Counted from the first letter of the stretch, positions 1 through 12,137 are shown. The stretch is 64,000 nt of DNA from Camellia lanceoleosa (GCA_025200525.1 CM045762.1:102326682-102390681), one strand, 5' to 3'. The notes: generated by a model not told the origin, from the letters alone. Program-made: numbers and translations.

Positions 1-300
1 GTTAGAAAGTTTGAAACCCACAAAATTTGTGGAAGGGAAGAAGAGGAGAGAGAAAAGAATAGAGAAAAGTGGACCAAAATGGCTTGTTAAAGATGCTGAA
101 TTCGAATAGACTGCTTGAGCGATGAAACTATAGCTCGAGTGAAGAATGTGAACTCCTGGAAGTTCAGACCAAACAAGGCAGACCGCTTGAGCGTGCTCGA
201 GCGAACATCAGTAACGACCAGAATCACAGACTTGCAAAAGTGTTGGGTGACACGCCAGACCGCTCCAGTGAAAATGAAGAAAATTTCTAGAATGCTACAT
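1..300. repeat. LTR-like fragment with CGCTYGAGCG motifs
   Basis: No gene is visible. Between about 108 and 215 the sequence carries several variants of the self-complementary 10-mer CGCTCGAGCG (for example GCTTGAGCG and GCTCGAGCG). The same motif marks the gypsy-like LTR at 26765-33794 and the gypsy remnant near 49900. I infer that this is a piece of an LTR-retrotransposon terminal repeat into which, or next to which, the following DNA transposon sits. The long open frame across it (from 115) shows no protein similarity I recognise. Confidence 0.4.
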
Positions 301-1706
301 TTGGGCTCTGTTTGGTTGTTAATTCAAATCAATTTCCAACATGTGAGCTCGCGCATGACGTTTGGATACGATGTTCAAAAGTTGATTCCGCGTGTTAATT
401 CAAATTACATTTTGAAAATCTATTTGGTAGCTTGTATCTCCCTTTCAACGTTTCTGCCTTCTTCATCGTCTCTACAACTTTCACATGAACCTCATCTACA
501 TCAGTCCTTCAGATTCATCACTGGTGGCTTCTCTGTATCAAATATCCGTACTTCAGATTCATCACGAGTGGGTTTCAGAAGTCAAACTCATTTTATAAAT
601 AATGAATCCACCCAACCCGCTCTGTACTGGTATCATATTTCACAAATCGACTTAGTTATGATTTGTGCGTTGCGGACGATTCTTATTACGAGCAACCAAA
701 CAACGACAATTGCGAGGTGAAATTACTAACAAATTTATTTACATATTTTGTTATAGGGAAATTATTTGAGAAATTCATCTTAATTTATTTTTATTTTTTT
801 TCAGGTCAAATTTATCAAATTTATTGTCGAATCCGACGAGCAAACAGTGGCACATTCAATCAGTATACACATTCCATCACCGGCAATAACTATTCAACTC
901 CCACTAATCTGGTAAATAAATCCTTCATCCTTCATCTGTTATCTAAAAATGATTTCAGACGAGTCGATAAATGATTTCATTCTTCATTCTTCATCCTGAA
1001 CTGTTTCAACTTTTTTGTTCTTCAAGAATAGTCAGTAAATCAATCTTCATCTGTTATGTATAAATGATTTTGGAGAAGTTGAAATCAGTTCCTAAATGGT
1101 TTATGAGAATTTGTAGAGGCGTATTTTCCATTTCAGATCGGTTGTTATTTTAAATTATGAACTGTTTGAACCTTTCATCGATCAGAACCTGAAGCGGCAG
1201 TGCCTGGGACACCCGGTCGGTCGTCCCCCGGGTCATCCGGCCGATGGACCGGCCGGTCAACCACCCGGTTCTCCCATCTCTTCCGGTTTTGTCTTCTGGT
1301 TTTCCATTTCTTCCTTAATGGTTTGAACCTACTGGTCCTCCCCTCAACTGTTTGAACCTACCGGGCTTTTTTACTGATTTTTTTCCCTTAATTTTTCTTT
1401 TACTGATTTGTTTCCTACTATTTAAACACAATGTTAATTGATTTTTTTATTATTATTTGTGGTTATATTTCTGCTATCTGAATGTTTTTTTTTTGTGGTT
1501 ATATTTCTGCTATTTAAATTCAATTAATCTGCTATGTACTTTTTTTCTCGAAATAAAATCATCTGTTCTTTTTCCTTTATCTGTGTTCTCCTTCAAACCA
1601 TTTTGCACTGTTATTCTTGTATATCTATCGCAGACTACTTTAAAATACTCTGTTATGCTTGTATATCCATTCCAAACTAGTTTAAATATAATTTGTATGT
1701 TTATAG

Positions 1707-2723
1707 ATGGATGGAAATAATTCCGATGACAATGAGAACACCAAAATGTGGACGCCCAGAATTGAAACGAAATTAATAAATATGTTGAGAGATGAGGTTA
1801 GAAACAATCAAACAATGGGCCGTACTACTTCGTGAACAATTAGGCATTGGAATCATTATGCAAATCAGTTGCACAACATATATGGATTTCGGTATACATG
1901 TGTCAAGGTGCGCCAAAAATATCAGCGATTGAAAGCTGATTACTAGACATTTAAGCGACTGCAGGCACAGACTGGTCTAGGATGGGATCCTATTATAGGC
2001 ACTGTTGTTGCACCCGATGAATTTTGGGATAAGGTTTTCTATTAATCTGTACTATTTTCTAATTTTATTTTAAACATTTCATGATATATATAGTGCTTAA
2101 TTCTTGTTTTGTAATTGTTGTAGGCTAGCAGAAATGTGAAGAAGTTTAGGACAAAAGGGTTTGAATATTTTCAAGAAATGGCAGAAATTTTTGAAAATTA
2201 TTGTGCCACAGGGGCCCTGTCTTGTGCATCCACACAAGGACCCCTTGACTCAGAAGAAGAAGATGACATGTTAAATAAATTTTTGAATGCTGATGCTGGT
2301 GGGAGTAACGCTGGTGGGAGTAATGCTGCCGAGGCCATTCCTATTGACTTATTCAGGGATGAGTATATGGATCCAGCAAAGGGCAAAAGTCACAAGAGGG
2401 GCCCTGCAACCAGCCAGACTGACAGTGGTCATTCCAAAAAGTCACGGTCAAGTGGGTTTGATGATGTGTGCGCAGCTTTCACATCCTATGTACAAGCCAA
2501 AACAGGACATTCACGTGCACGAGAAAATGAGACTGAGGCTGTAAGTGCAGATGGTGATGATTACTCCCTTGATACATGTCAAGATGCATTGCTTGAGCTT
2601 GGGGACATACCACCGTTGCAGTACGTTAGGGCACTAACACTGTTCAAGGATAAGGATTGGCGAAGGTTTTTTATGCGCACTCCTACCCATTTGCACCTAG
2701 CCATGATCCTCGCTTTACAGTGA
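1707..2723 (+). pseudogene. Harbinger ORF1, Myb/SANT-like DNA-binding partner, broken
   Basis: This is the accessory protein that in PIF/Harbinger elements acts with the transposase. Reading from ATG 1707, exon 1 (to 2033) encodes a Myb/SANT-like domain with spaced tryptophans, a K-Y-x-x-L-K helix and the G-x-G-W-D and E-F-W-D-K signatures. A GT-AG intron (2034-2123) precedes exon 2, which has an acidic serine-rich linker, GGSNAGGSNA repeats, a KKSR basic patch and a C-terminal domain ending at 2723. Exon 1 contains two in-frame stops, a TGA near residue 34 and a TAG near residue 71, both where the family usually has tryptophan. It is therefore unlikely to make a full protein, although exon 2 stays open from 2136. 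It lies about 330 bp upstream of the transposase on the same strand. Confidence 0.7.
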
Positions 2724-3050
2724 ACTGAGAAGTTCTGTTTTGCTTGTGTTAACAAATCTTCTTGGCTGAACTGTTTGATGATTTCACGATTCCTGATTTG
2801 GTTTTTATTATTATTTTTTTCATTCCATCATATCCTCTTTCCTTTTCTATGTTCATATGTTTTTTTTTTTTTTTGAACTTTTAAGTGTTTTCTATTATAT
2901 TAAAACTATGTTCTGTTATTATAATATGACCATGTGTTAAATAAATTTTGTTCTCCTTTGAATTTTACTATTTCACCAATAACGCTAATTGTTACAGCAT
3001 GAATAACATATTTTATAATTATGCTTTTACTGTGATGTAGATAAAGGCAT

Positions 3051-4495
3051 ATGTCATCCGACAGAGAAAACAATACAATGGAGCTCTCATCAGAAGAGGA
3101 TGAGGTTGTTGATGATTTTATGGATTTTTTAATGATTGCTTTAATGCATGACCATATCAACGCGTCAAATAGTCGCCGACCGCAACGAACGTGTCCATTC
3201 AGAGGTGATGATTACATCTTCGGCCTATTAAATGGCCATCCAGAAACAATGATGAACGTTATGCGAATGGATGCACAAACATTCATTTTATTGAAAGACA
3301 CTTTACTCCATAATGGCTTTATCGATACTGAACATATGCATATCAGTGTGGAGGAATCGCTTGGAATTTTTTTATACACTTTTGCACAAAATGATCGCCA
3401 TCGAATAATGGCAGATAGATTTCAACACTCCACGGAAACAATTTGTCGGCACATAAAAATTGTTATGCGAGCATTGTGCAAGCTTTCATCATCGGTTATC
3501 AAACCACGTAACCTAGAGGACATACCGGGAAAAATTTTAAATGACAGGAGGTTTTTTCCCTGGTTCAAGGTACGAACAGTATGACTGTCCTGTAAGTTTG
3601 TTCATATCAATAAGTGTTAATAAATATATATATTTTTTAATTATGAAAGTAATATCGAAGTTTGTTTCTCTTTTAATATCAAACAAATATCTGTCAATTA
3701 GGATTGTGTCGGTGCTATTGATGGCACATTGGTGGATGCATGGGTCCCTGCTTCAAGACAGAATACATCCCGCGGTCGAAAAGCAATGGTATCGCAAAAT
3801 ATACTCGCAGCTTGCGACTTCGATATGTTGTTCACATTTATTAATTCTGCATGGGAAGGTAATGCTCACGACAACGCTATTCTGGTTGACTCTATTACAC
3901 GAGCTGATCTACAGTTCCCACACCCACCCAATGGTGACTGTCCCTGAATAACATACGGTACACTTTTTTCCTTGTCTGTTTTTGTACATATCAATTGACA
4001 GAACTGTGTATTCATTATTTACATGTAGGCAAGTACTATTTAGTTGATGCTGGTTTCACGAACATGCTTGGATTTCTTGCCCCATTTTGGTCTCAACGGT
4101 ATCACTTGCAAGAGTTTCGTGGCCATCGTTATGCAGGACCTAAGGAATTGTTTAACCATCGACATTCGTCATTACGCAATGTCATAGAAAGAACATTTGG
4201 TGTTTTGAAGAAGCGCTTCCCAATATTGTGGTCCATGCCAAATTACAAGTCTACACGACAAGGGCCTCTCGTGATTGCATGTTGTGTAGTGCACAATTGG
4301 ATCCGTTTGCATGCAGCTATGGATCCATTCTTTATGGAAGCTGATAATGAAATGGCCGCAGACGCAGAAACAGACGGGTTTGTTGGAGACCAAGTTGACT
4401 ACGTTGACATGTCACAACATGGGTTAACGTACCAATCGAACGTTAGGGATGCAATTGCTACTACTATGTGGCAAAATCATGTTCACCATGCATAG
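3051..4495 (+). CDS. PIF/Harbinger DDE transposase, intact, three exons
   Basis: Predicted nuclear endonuclease that cuts and moves the element. Exons 3051-3569, 3702-3933 and 4029-4495 join at GT-AG introns of 132 and 95 bp and give one uninterrupted frame of 405 residues. The N-terminal half (residues 1-173) carries the helix-turn-helix type region of these transposases. The DDE_4-type nuclease has D180 in GAIDGT, D230 in the WEGNAHDNAIL block and E304 in NVIERTFGVLKKRFP, the expected spacing for the catalytic triad. KYYLVDAGF and the C-terminal VVHNWI motif also fit. ATG 3051 is chosen because TAG lies shortly upstream and an acidic N-terminus follows. Splicing is inferred from family conservation across the junctions. 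The transposase is free of stops while its ORF1 partner is not, so mobility would depend on a partner supplied elsewhere. Confidence 0.85.
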
Positions 4496-5079
4496 AAAAG
4501 GGATGTGAACAAGGCAAGTGAATATCGTACTGACTACTGGTTGTAAATGCATAATTATTTTACTAATTTTAGTCATTATGACACCGTTACTACATAACTT
4601 CTCCCAACCATCATTTCTGTGATTTACTGACTTCTTTTATCTTCTTGTAGGATAACTAATACTGAGGACAACGATTGGGCTAAATGGCAATGAAACGAAA
4701 TAAAACACAAACATCATCGCATGGGCAATGAAGATAATGGTTTTCTTAGTACATGTGTACTTAAATATGTTGTTCATGCAATGTGTAATATGCAATTTTA
4801 TGTATAGTCTAGCAAAGACAATTAAATATGTTGTTATTAATATGCAATGTGTTTCTTAGTAACTTTCATAAATAAATATGTTGTCATTAAATTAAATGTG
4901 GTGGTGGCAGATGGGTGGTGGTGGGTGGTGATGGCAGATGGGTGGTGGGTGGTGATGGGTGGTGGTGGGTGGTAGTGGCAGATGGGTGGTAGTGGCTAGT
5001 GGGTGGTGCTGGCAGGTGGGTGGTTGGTGGTGGTAGGTGGTGGTGGTGATAAGTTCACCATTTAAAAGTGTAACAAATA

Positions 5080-5134
<55 letters not shown>

Positions 5135-5760
5135 ATAAAATAAAAAAGTAAATTATATTTTATTGTTTTATATCAACCGATTTTATAGCAAAATATTATT
5201 TTATATGAAGAATGTGTAAAAATTCGCTAGGGACATCTTCAAGTAAGGGTGTATAATTTGTGTAAATGTTGGGGTATTCTTTTTAATTTTCTGTACAGAA
5301 GTTTATATTAACTTTTTTTTTTCCTTTTCATTAAAAAAAAGAATGTTTATTATTAAATATTATTAAATTGTAACTTGTTTTATTTAATTTCAGAACATTA
5401 ATTTAATTTTATAAATTAATTGATGCAGACAAATTATTTAATAATTGTGTAATTTTTATTCATTTTATTCAAATGAAGGATTTTGTAGACATTTATGAAG
5501 TACTATTTATTAATTTTTGTACAAATAATTTTTTCAATGCATAATCTTTTTGCACAGATTGTTATAACATTATAACTATGTAATTAAATGATTCCAAAAA
5601 AAACCCCTCGTTGTTATTCATTACGTGAATAGAAAAGTTTATAACAAAATAATAAAAGTAAAACAATCACAACAAAACTCACGAAATAAATAACCAAAAC
5701 AAAAAAAGGGAAAAAAATATAACCACCATATATGTGAACCATTTACTTGATTTTTAAACA
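4496..5760. repeat. Transposase 3' region with GGT-rich and TAA microsatellites
   Basis: After the transposase stop there is about 400 bp of A+T-rich 3' sequence. A GGTGGTGGGTGG minisatellite follows at about 4897-5048, with units such as GGTGGTGGGTGG and GGCAGATGGGTGGT, and then a (TAA)n run at about 5077-5130. The rest to 5760 is A+T-rich with no coding signal. One strand of the GGT block is strongly G-rich and could form G-quadruplex-like structure; that is inference from composition only. Confidence 0.7.
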
Positions 5761-5762
5761 AG

Positions 5763-7014
5763 TTAAGCATCCTTGTCAGGTGGTGTTAGAGGTGGAGGGA
5801 AATACTGATGGTACAGCTGAGTGATTCGATGGTTAATCAGATCAATGCGGTTCCTTGTCAGTTCAGCACGTCTCTCTAAGTCTACACGAAACTCACCAAA
5901 TTGATGAATTAGTGAGTTCTGAGCGGTGGCAATTTTATCGAACCAAATACCAAATTCATCGAACTGAGTACCCAATGTATTGAGCTGATTAGCCATTTAT
6001 TGTTCCCATTGTAGGCGCTGATTGTACCGTTCTTGTTCCAAGGCTAAATAATCAGTCCAGTAATGGGGTTGTTCATTTAGTGGCATGGCATTGTCATTGG
6101 GTTCTTCCTCATCAGGTATTGGTTCATTTTCAAGATTAAAGAGCCCATCAAGGTGTCAGCACCACCAACTCGGGTCAGTGTATACTCAGAAATTGGTGAA
6201 GTGATTCTGATCCATCCTTCACCTTCAAGGTTCACATCATGGGCTTTGAAAATTATGGTTAACAAATCTACAAAAGGTAGTGACCGGCCACTCAGAGTAT
6301 CCAATTTTGCAAGCATCTTTTCTTTTAGTAATATAAAGCATAAATCTAATTTTTGTCCAATTTCAAAACAATATAACAAGTAAACTTGAAAACATGAAAC
6401 ACTATTATAATGTCCTTTTTTAGGAGTGATATTTTCAACTATCCATCGATGGAGAATACGAAGGTGAGGTTTTAAATGGCTGACTTGTAAATTAGTGCCG
6501 CTAAATCGGTTGTCACAAATTGTGGTATAAATCTGAGTGACATCATCAACAATTTTTTCTAATGCGGCCTCATTTTGAAAATAACATTGTAAATCTCCTA
6601 TTTCGACTCCAATAATTTGTGCAAAACAACAGAGAGAAAGTGTGATTCTTTTCCCCTTAACATAAGAGGTAAGACTGAACAATTCATTTTGTTGGTCACC
6701 CGGTGTCAAGTGAACATAAAATAATCGTAGAAGACGGGGATATATCTTATTTGGTAAATTATTTAATGGTAACCATCCCATTGTATCTAATTTGCCAAGT
6801 AAGAGTGAATCATATTGAGAAGGTAGTTTTACGTTTCTCCCCGTAACAATTGGTCGAGTAATGAAATGTTCATAGGCTTGTTCATGATGATATGTTGCAA
6901 AATCATTAGTTGGATAGCCATCATGTTGTTGCTATGGTGGTGGTACAGGGTTTGAGGATTCACCAAGTTCGGGCCTAGTTCGTTTTGTTCCTGGCATGAT
7001 TGTTCTTGGCATGA
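5763..7014 (-). pseudogene. 'Putative plant transposon protein' family gene, copy 1, broken
   Basis: The minus strand from ATG at 7014 encodes a basic N-terminus (MPRT..KRTRP), a Pro/Gln stretch, then a block with PSQYDSLLLGKLDTMGWLPL, YPRLLRLFYVHL and SVSCFQVYLLYC, typical of the plant-specific domain found in transposon-derived 'Transposase_32' proteins (name from memory). An acidic linker and a C-terminal region rich in FDEF/FDKI/FGEF heptad-like spacing follow, ending PPPLTPPDKDA. Three lesions are visible: TAG in the Pro/Gln stretch near 6935, a frameshift near 6148 between the domain and the acidic linker, and TAA at 5997-5999. Both stops sit where glutamine codons are expected. The biochemical role of this family is not known. 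Copy 2 is at 46241-47486. Confidence 0.65.
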
Positions 7015-7110
7015 TGACTGCAAAAGTGAAAGAAAATTGTATATTAAAACATATGAGAGGTAAGAAAAATGTATGAAAAATATATCAACCATTAGTACAT
7101 TTTTGTGCAT

Positions 7111-8354
7111 ACAAACTTATTTTTATGTAAAAAATAAATATAAAAAAATTTGGTGACAAAATTTAATTAGGCAGATGCCATAGAAACAGATTTTTATACA
7201 AAAAAAAAAATCATAGGGAATGATATTTCTCATTTATATTGGGTTTGTTTCATACAGTTTATTATAACTTAGAAACTGATAATCAGAAAAATAAATGATA
7301 GTGTGACAAAATTAGAACAGAAATCAGAAAATATAATAGATGAAAATGGAACAGATATGAAACAAAGCCAACAGATATGGAGGTAGAATGGTGACTGGGC
7401 CGGGAAGACCGGCCGGATGTCCCATGGAATGACCGCTCGGTTGTCCTCCTCTTCCCCTTCTTCACTCCCTCTGAAGCTAATATCTGAAGCTAATATGAAG
7501 ATGAACTGGCATCAAAACTAACCTGTAAATTATGGAAGTGGAGAAGGAGGACCTAATGAGATGGTGGATATGCTCTATTTCTCTAATTTTTGTTTTCTGA
7601 TGTAACTGGAGAAGGTGTTTCTGAGATGGTGAAGTTGGTGTGGCAAATGGAATGAGATTCAGATTTAATAGAAAGGGTGAGGTTCAAAAGGTTCATGTTG
7701 TATTTTTTTTTATTTACTTTTTATTTGTTACATATTATTTGTTTTTAATATTATTACTTTTTTAATGATATCACATCCATGTACTGAGTACACAGCTGCA
7801 GCCTCTCCTTTTTCTTTACCTCAGTGTTGAACACACAACTATGAAACAATAGGGGGTAGGTAGTAAGTAAGTGAAATTACTATCTTACCCTTTATATTTT
7901 GTTCTATGTAACCACTTTCCATTTAAGTCAAGAGGGGCATAATAGCCATTTCGTATGTCAATCCCCACAATTATATGAGCTCAACGGGTACAATAATGCA
8001 TTCCATTTCTGTTACCACATCTGGACGAAATTCATAGCATGTAATAAATGGGGAAAAAAAATTGATAATGTTTTGTAAGATTTACGTTATGATTTGTATT
8101 TTAAAATATTAAATTTAGTGTATTTATTCCTTCTTTATTAATATGTATTTTCAAAAGTTGTTGACTTTAACAAAATGTTAGAAAAAAATTAAAAACGTAT
8201 TTTATAAATGAATTGATAGAAAAATTAATTGGCAGAAAATAATTGGCATAGGTTTATTTTAAAATGAAAATATTATTTCGAAAAAACAATTATTCAAAAA
8301 AATTACAAAAAAAAATAATTGACAAAAAAAATCAATTTTTAATTTCAGTATTTT
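7111..8354. other. A+T-rich DNA without a gene
   Basis: No coding signal or RNA gene is seen. A short GC-rich island at 7385-7450 contains GGCCGG motifs, and a similar island in inverted orientation lies at about 1195-1275 on the other side of the transposase. The remainder is low-complexity A+T-rich sequence. Confidence 0.6.
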
Positions 8355-8675
8355 AAAAATAGTTTGGTTATTATTGTTGATAAAAAATATGGATATCGAT
8401 ATATGAGTTGTGTGTTTGATGATAAATTATTGGTTGAATTAAGTTTTGAAAACTATTTTCAAAACACATCACCAAACAAATTTTCACCTTTCACATGTCA
8501 CATCAAACTTTCAAAACTTAATTCAAAATGCATCTTCAAAACACAATTCAACACTCTATTTACAAATCATAACCAAACAAATTTTCTACACTCAAATCAT
8601 AATTCTACAACCCACAAACTCAAAATACAACTCATACTCTCAAATTACATTTACAAAACACAACCAAACGCAGGC
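8355..8675. mobile_element. Tourist-like MITE or right end of the Harbinger element
   Basis: The left side reads GTTTGGTTATTATTGTTG from about 8361. The reverse complement of the right side reads GTTTGGTTGTGTTTTG, giving a weak inverted repeat. The interior repeats CAAAACACAAYYAAAC-type motifs many times, typical of Tourist-like subterminal sequence. It may be a separate MITE or the 3' terminus of the larger transposon. Confidence 0.35.
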
Positions 8676-9053
8676 TTGAGCTCTTCAAAATTATGTGAGG
8701 AACAAAAAAAGGGTGAGATAAAGTTAATGCTAAAATTTTTTAATTAAGAATAATATTTTAAAAAAATAAAGTTAATGCTACAAAAAAGTTAGTTCATATT
8801 TTTGTGTGTACCTTTTTTAGTAATTTTGTAGACTAGTTAAAGTTGGGTTTTGTTTTCTATTATTATTTTTTTATAAAATTATAAATATACCCAAATAAGT
8901 TTATAAAAATTATAGCAAAATTGTCTTTTTTAAAAAAGAAAAAACTAATAAACTAGTTTTTAAGATATTGGTAAAGTATTTACAATATTATTGTTTTTAT
9001 TTATTTATTTATTTTTGGTTAAAAGCTTTTTCATTATTTGACAAATTTTAATT
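8676..9053. other. A+T-rich flank of the LINE insertion
   Basis: No gene is seen. The phrase AAAGTTAATGCTA occurs twice (about 8722 and 8770). Low-complexity A+T continues up to the LINE target-site duplication. Confidence 0.5.
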
Positions 9054-9071
9054 TTTCTAATAATAGTTTTC
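9054..9071 (+). repeat. LINE target-site duplication, 3' copy
   Basis: The 18-mer TTTCTAATAATAGTTTTC at 9054-9071 is repeated exactly at 14964-14981, bracketing the LINE. Next to it on the element side is GTTTTTTTT (9072-9080), the complement of a short poly(A) tail. Confidence 0.95.
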
Positions 9072-9133
9072 GTTTTTTTTATTCAAATTAAGATTAAAAC
9101 AGAGTTTAATACAGATAAAACATCCAGGGGAGC

Positions 9134-10285
9134 TCAGTCCCTCCTAGAGCCAACAATTACCATGTCTGCAACTAGTGCAGAATGTAGAGCAGTGGGTGGC
9201 TCATCTAAGAAAACGAAATGGACAGACTGACTGACTCCTATATTGGCAAGAGCATCAGCACATTTGTTGGCTTCTCTTGGAATGTATGCAATTCTGCATT
9301 TGCACCTTCTTAGGAGAAAGTTGGCGTCCTCAATCAAGGCTCTGTATGGGCAAGAGCGGCGGTACCCTCTGTAATCAGTTGCCTCACATCTTGAGAATCT
9401 GTTTCAAGCTCAATATCTGTCAATCCTTTCTGCATGATGATTGTAAGTCCCCGGTAGAGACCCCAAAGTTCCACTTCCAAGCTCGTACAATTCCCCAGGT
9501 AGCCATGGTAGCCCCACAGCCAAGTTCCCACTTCATCCCGCAGCAGACCACCATAACCAGATTGGCCTGGGTTTCTTCTAGAGCATCCAGTAGTGTTCAA
9601 TTTCAGCGACCCTACAAGAGGTGCAAACCAAATATTTAGACGTGGTATTGAGTAATTTGGGTGGATTGGATTCAAGAGAGAAGCTTGGATTTCTTGAGCA
9701 TGATGTATAATTCTGCCTGTGCTAACAGTAACAGTGTGATATTGGGCTTCAAACACCTCTCTGTTTCCATATGTTCCAAAGGGCAGAGAGGAAGATAATT
9801 GCCCATTGAATATCCTCCACCTTTTGCTGGCTTTTCATATTTGATCTGATCCATTCAGTAAGAGGGAGTCTGTCACCTGTTTGCCACCAAATGAAGCTTT
9901 GCAACCTAACCCAGATTGCTTTAGCTTTAGGGCAGCCTCTGAGAAGGTGGCTCATGTCCTCCCTAGCAGATTGACACCGAGAACAGGTGTCTGAATCCGT
10001 GAGTTGTCTTTTGACTCTCATCTGATTGGTGAACAACCTACCATGCATGACCAACCAAAGAAAGCTTCTCAATCTCTGTAGAGCCTTGAATTTCCAAACC
10101 CATTTCCAATCCCAATCATGCTCATCCTGCTGAGTGATAGAATTATAGGCAGCAGAAGTAGTGAAATTACCAGTAGTAGTACCTTGCCAAGTAGGAGTAT
10201 CCATGAAAGTGACATACCTAGGCCTGAAAATTTGGAGAATGCTCTCTTTTTCTTCTTGGGAGATCAAGTTTTGAATAGAGGCCAA
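9134..10285 (-). pseudogene. LINE zf-RVT region and RNase H, broken
   Basis: Downstream of the RT, a TGA at 10289-10291 precedes the zf-RVT segment, whose C-x2-C-x7-H-x4-C arrangement reads CSRCQSAREDMSHLLRGC. A frameshift after ALWNIWK leads to the RNase H domain (RVT_3 type): KLNTTGCSRRNPGQSGYGGLLRD, CTSLEVELWGLYRGL and ELETDSQDV. A second frameshift near 9337 leads to IPREANKCADALAN. The first catalytic aspartate of RNase H, expected where the sequence has the second threonine of NTTG, is absent, so this domain would be inactive even if translated. Confidence 0.85.
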
Positions 10286-10555
10286 GTTTCATTGGCCTTC
10301 CTCATCAAGGATGGAGCTAACAGTTATAGTGCACTCAAAATGAGGGCCCTGATGGTTACTATTCAGTGGTGCTAAGCCATACCACCAATCTGACCAGAGT
10401 GAAATATGCTCACCATTACCCACATTCCATTTCATGTTAGCCTTTAACACCTCTCTGTTATTAATTATGCTCTTCCAAGTGTGGGAAGCTTTCCTCCTGT
10501 TAGGCCAATTAAATATGGAATGATGGCTAAGATATTTAGATTTAAGAATAGTGCA

Positions 10556-12088
10556 CTAGAGATTATCAGCATGGCTAGCAATTTTCCAGCCAAGCTTGGA
10601 GATGAGGGCAGCATTCTGAGCCCTGGCTTTCCTAATGCCTAGCCCTCCATGCCTTTTGCTTTTACAAACTTGGTTCCAGTTGATTAAGTGGACCTTTTTG
10701 ACAGAATCAGTGCTGCCCCAAAGAAAATTCCTATTTAATCTGTCAATTTTGTCACAGATATGTGTAGGTAATTCCATAGTTTGCATTAGGTGGTTGGGTA
10801 TGGCAAAGGTAACAGAGTTCACTAGGGTAAGCCTACCTGCAAGGGACAAATTCTTGGCCTTCCACCCGGAGAGCCTATTAGTCATCTTTTCAATAATGTG
10901 AATGATATGATTTTTGTTAAGTCTACCATGGTCCAAAGGGGTACCAAGGTACCTACCCAAGTCATTGGTAAGAGAAAAGCCACATTGATAGCTAAGGGGG
11001 AGGGCTTCCCTCCTAGGAATATTAGGAGAAACAAAAAGCTTGGATTTTTGAAAGTTTATTTTCTGCCCAAAAATAGCACAAAATTCATTAAGCACTTCCA
11101 TAACAGCATTGCAATTCCTAGAGTTAGCCCTAGCAAATAAAATAAGATCATCAGCAAAAAAGATGTGGGAAATAGAGGGGCTGTTCTTAGAAGCTTTAAG
11201 GCCTTGCCAATCACCACTCTGAGTTTTAATTCTTATCATGTGAGAAAGATTTTCCATGCAAAGCACAAACAGGTAGGGGGAAAGGGGGTCTCCCTGCCTA
11301 AGTCCTTTCCCAACCCTAATGTTTGGGAGGACTTCACCATTCCAGATAATAGATGAGTTGACATTAGAAATACAATGCATGATTAGGTTAATCCAGGTAG
11401 GATTAAGATTAAACTCTTTGAGGGTATGGTGAATGAAGTCCTAGGAGATGCGGTCATAGGCTTTTTCAAGATCTATCCTGAGCACCATGCCATCAATACG
11501 ACCTTTCTTGGACCTGAGGGTATGAATGATTTCCTGGGTTATGATGATATTGTCAGTTGTAGTTCTACCCGGGATGAAGCTGCTCTGGTTCGGGCTAACT
11601 AGCTCAGAAAGCATGGGCCGAAGGCGATTGACAATAATTTTTGTGATGGTCTTATAAGTAACATTACATAAGCTTAACGGTCTAAACTGTGTTATATTCT
11701 CAGGGTGCTTCAGCTTAGGGATTAAAACAACTTGAGTTGCATTAATCTCCTCAGGGATGGTCTGGGTGGAGAAACACTGTTTAACAAAATGGCACATGGA
11801 TGGGCCAACAATATTCCAGTTTTGATGAAAAAAGACAGCTTGCAACCCATCTCTACCAGGAGCTTTGAAGGCTTTAATATTTCTAATGGCATTCCAGATT
11901 TCCAGATTGGTGATGGGGGCTTGGAGAGTATCATTATTATTTCTAGTGAAGCCAGTATGAATGATCCCTCTCCAGTTTTCCAGCATAGTAGTAGCCTCAT
12001 GTTGGAATAGACCATTGAAATATTGATAAATGTGGTTTTTGATGGTCACAGAGTTAGAGAGCCAATTTCCAACATCATCCTTGATCAT
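10556..12088 (-). pseudogene. LINE reverse transcriptase domain, one internal stop
   Basis: This domain copies element RNA at the nicked target. Visible RT blocks are KAPGRDGLQAVFFHQNW, VLIPKLKHPENITQFRPLSLCN, IPGRTTTDNIIITQE, the first catalytic aspartate in RIDLEKAYDR, GLRQGDPLSPYLFVLCME, the catalytic FADD in SHIFFADDLILF, and LGRYLGTPL. The domain is nearly continuous but is split by TAG at 11441-11443 directly after AYDRIS, and ends at TAG 10556-10558. Both are at expected tryptophans. The catalytic aspartates are kept. Confidence 0.92.
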
Positions 12089-12137
12089 GTCGATTTTGAG
12101 TTTCCTACGTTTACTAATAGTAGAAATATGAAAGACT

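Larger units (their letters stand above)
304..8675 (+). mobile_element. Candidate full extent of a Harbinger-type transposon
   Basis: The left end at 304 reads GGCTCTGTTTGGTTGT. The reverse complement of 8660-8675 reads GCCTGCGTTTGGTTGT, so 13 of 16 positions match in inverted orientation. Both ends are flanked by TTG (301-303 and 8676-8678), a 3-bp match of the size Harbinger elements duplicate, although their usual target is TTA/TAA. Subterminal DNA on both sides repeats GTTTGG-type motifs. The interval holds the transposase, its Myb-like partner and an antisense 'plant transposon protein' gene. The right terminus could instead belong to a small independent MITE (about 8355-8675), so the outer boundary is uncertain. 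Confidence 0.35.

Noticed and set aside
115..974. Open frames of 201 and 103 codons at the window start
   Set aside because: They cross the LTR fragment and the transposon terminus and have no recognisable similarity.
2198..2386. Minus-strand frame opposite Harbinger ORF1
   Set aside because: Shadow of the plus-strand frame, caused by the GGSNAGGSNA-type repeats.
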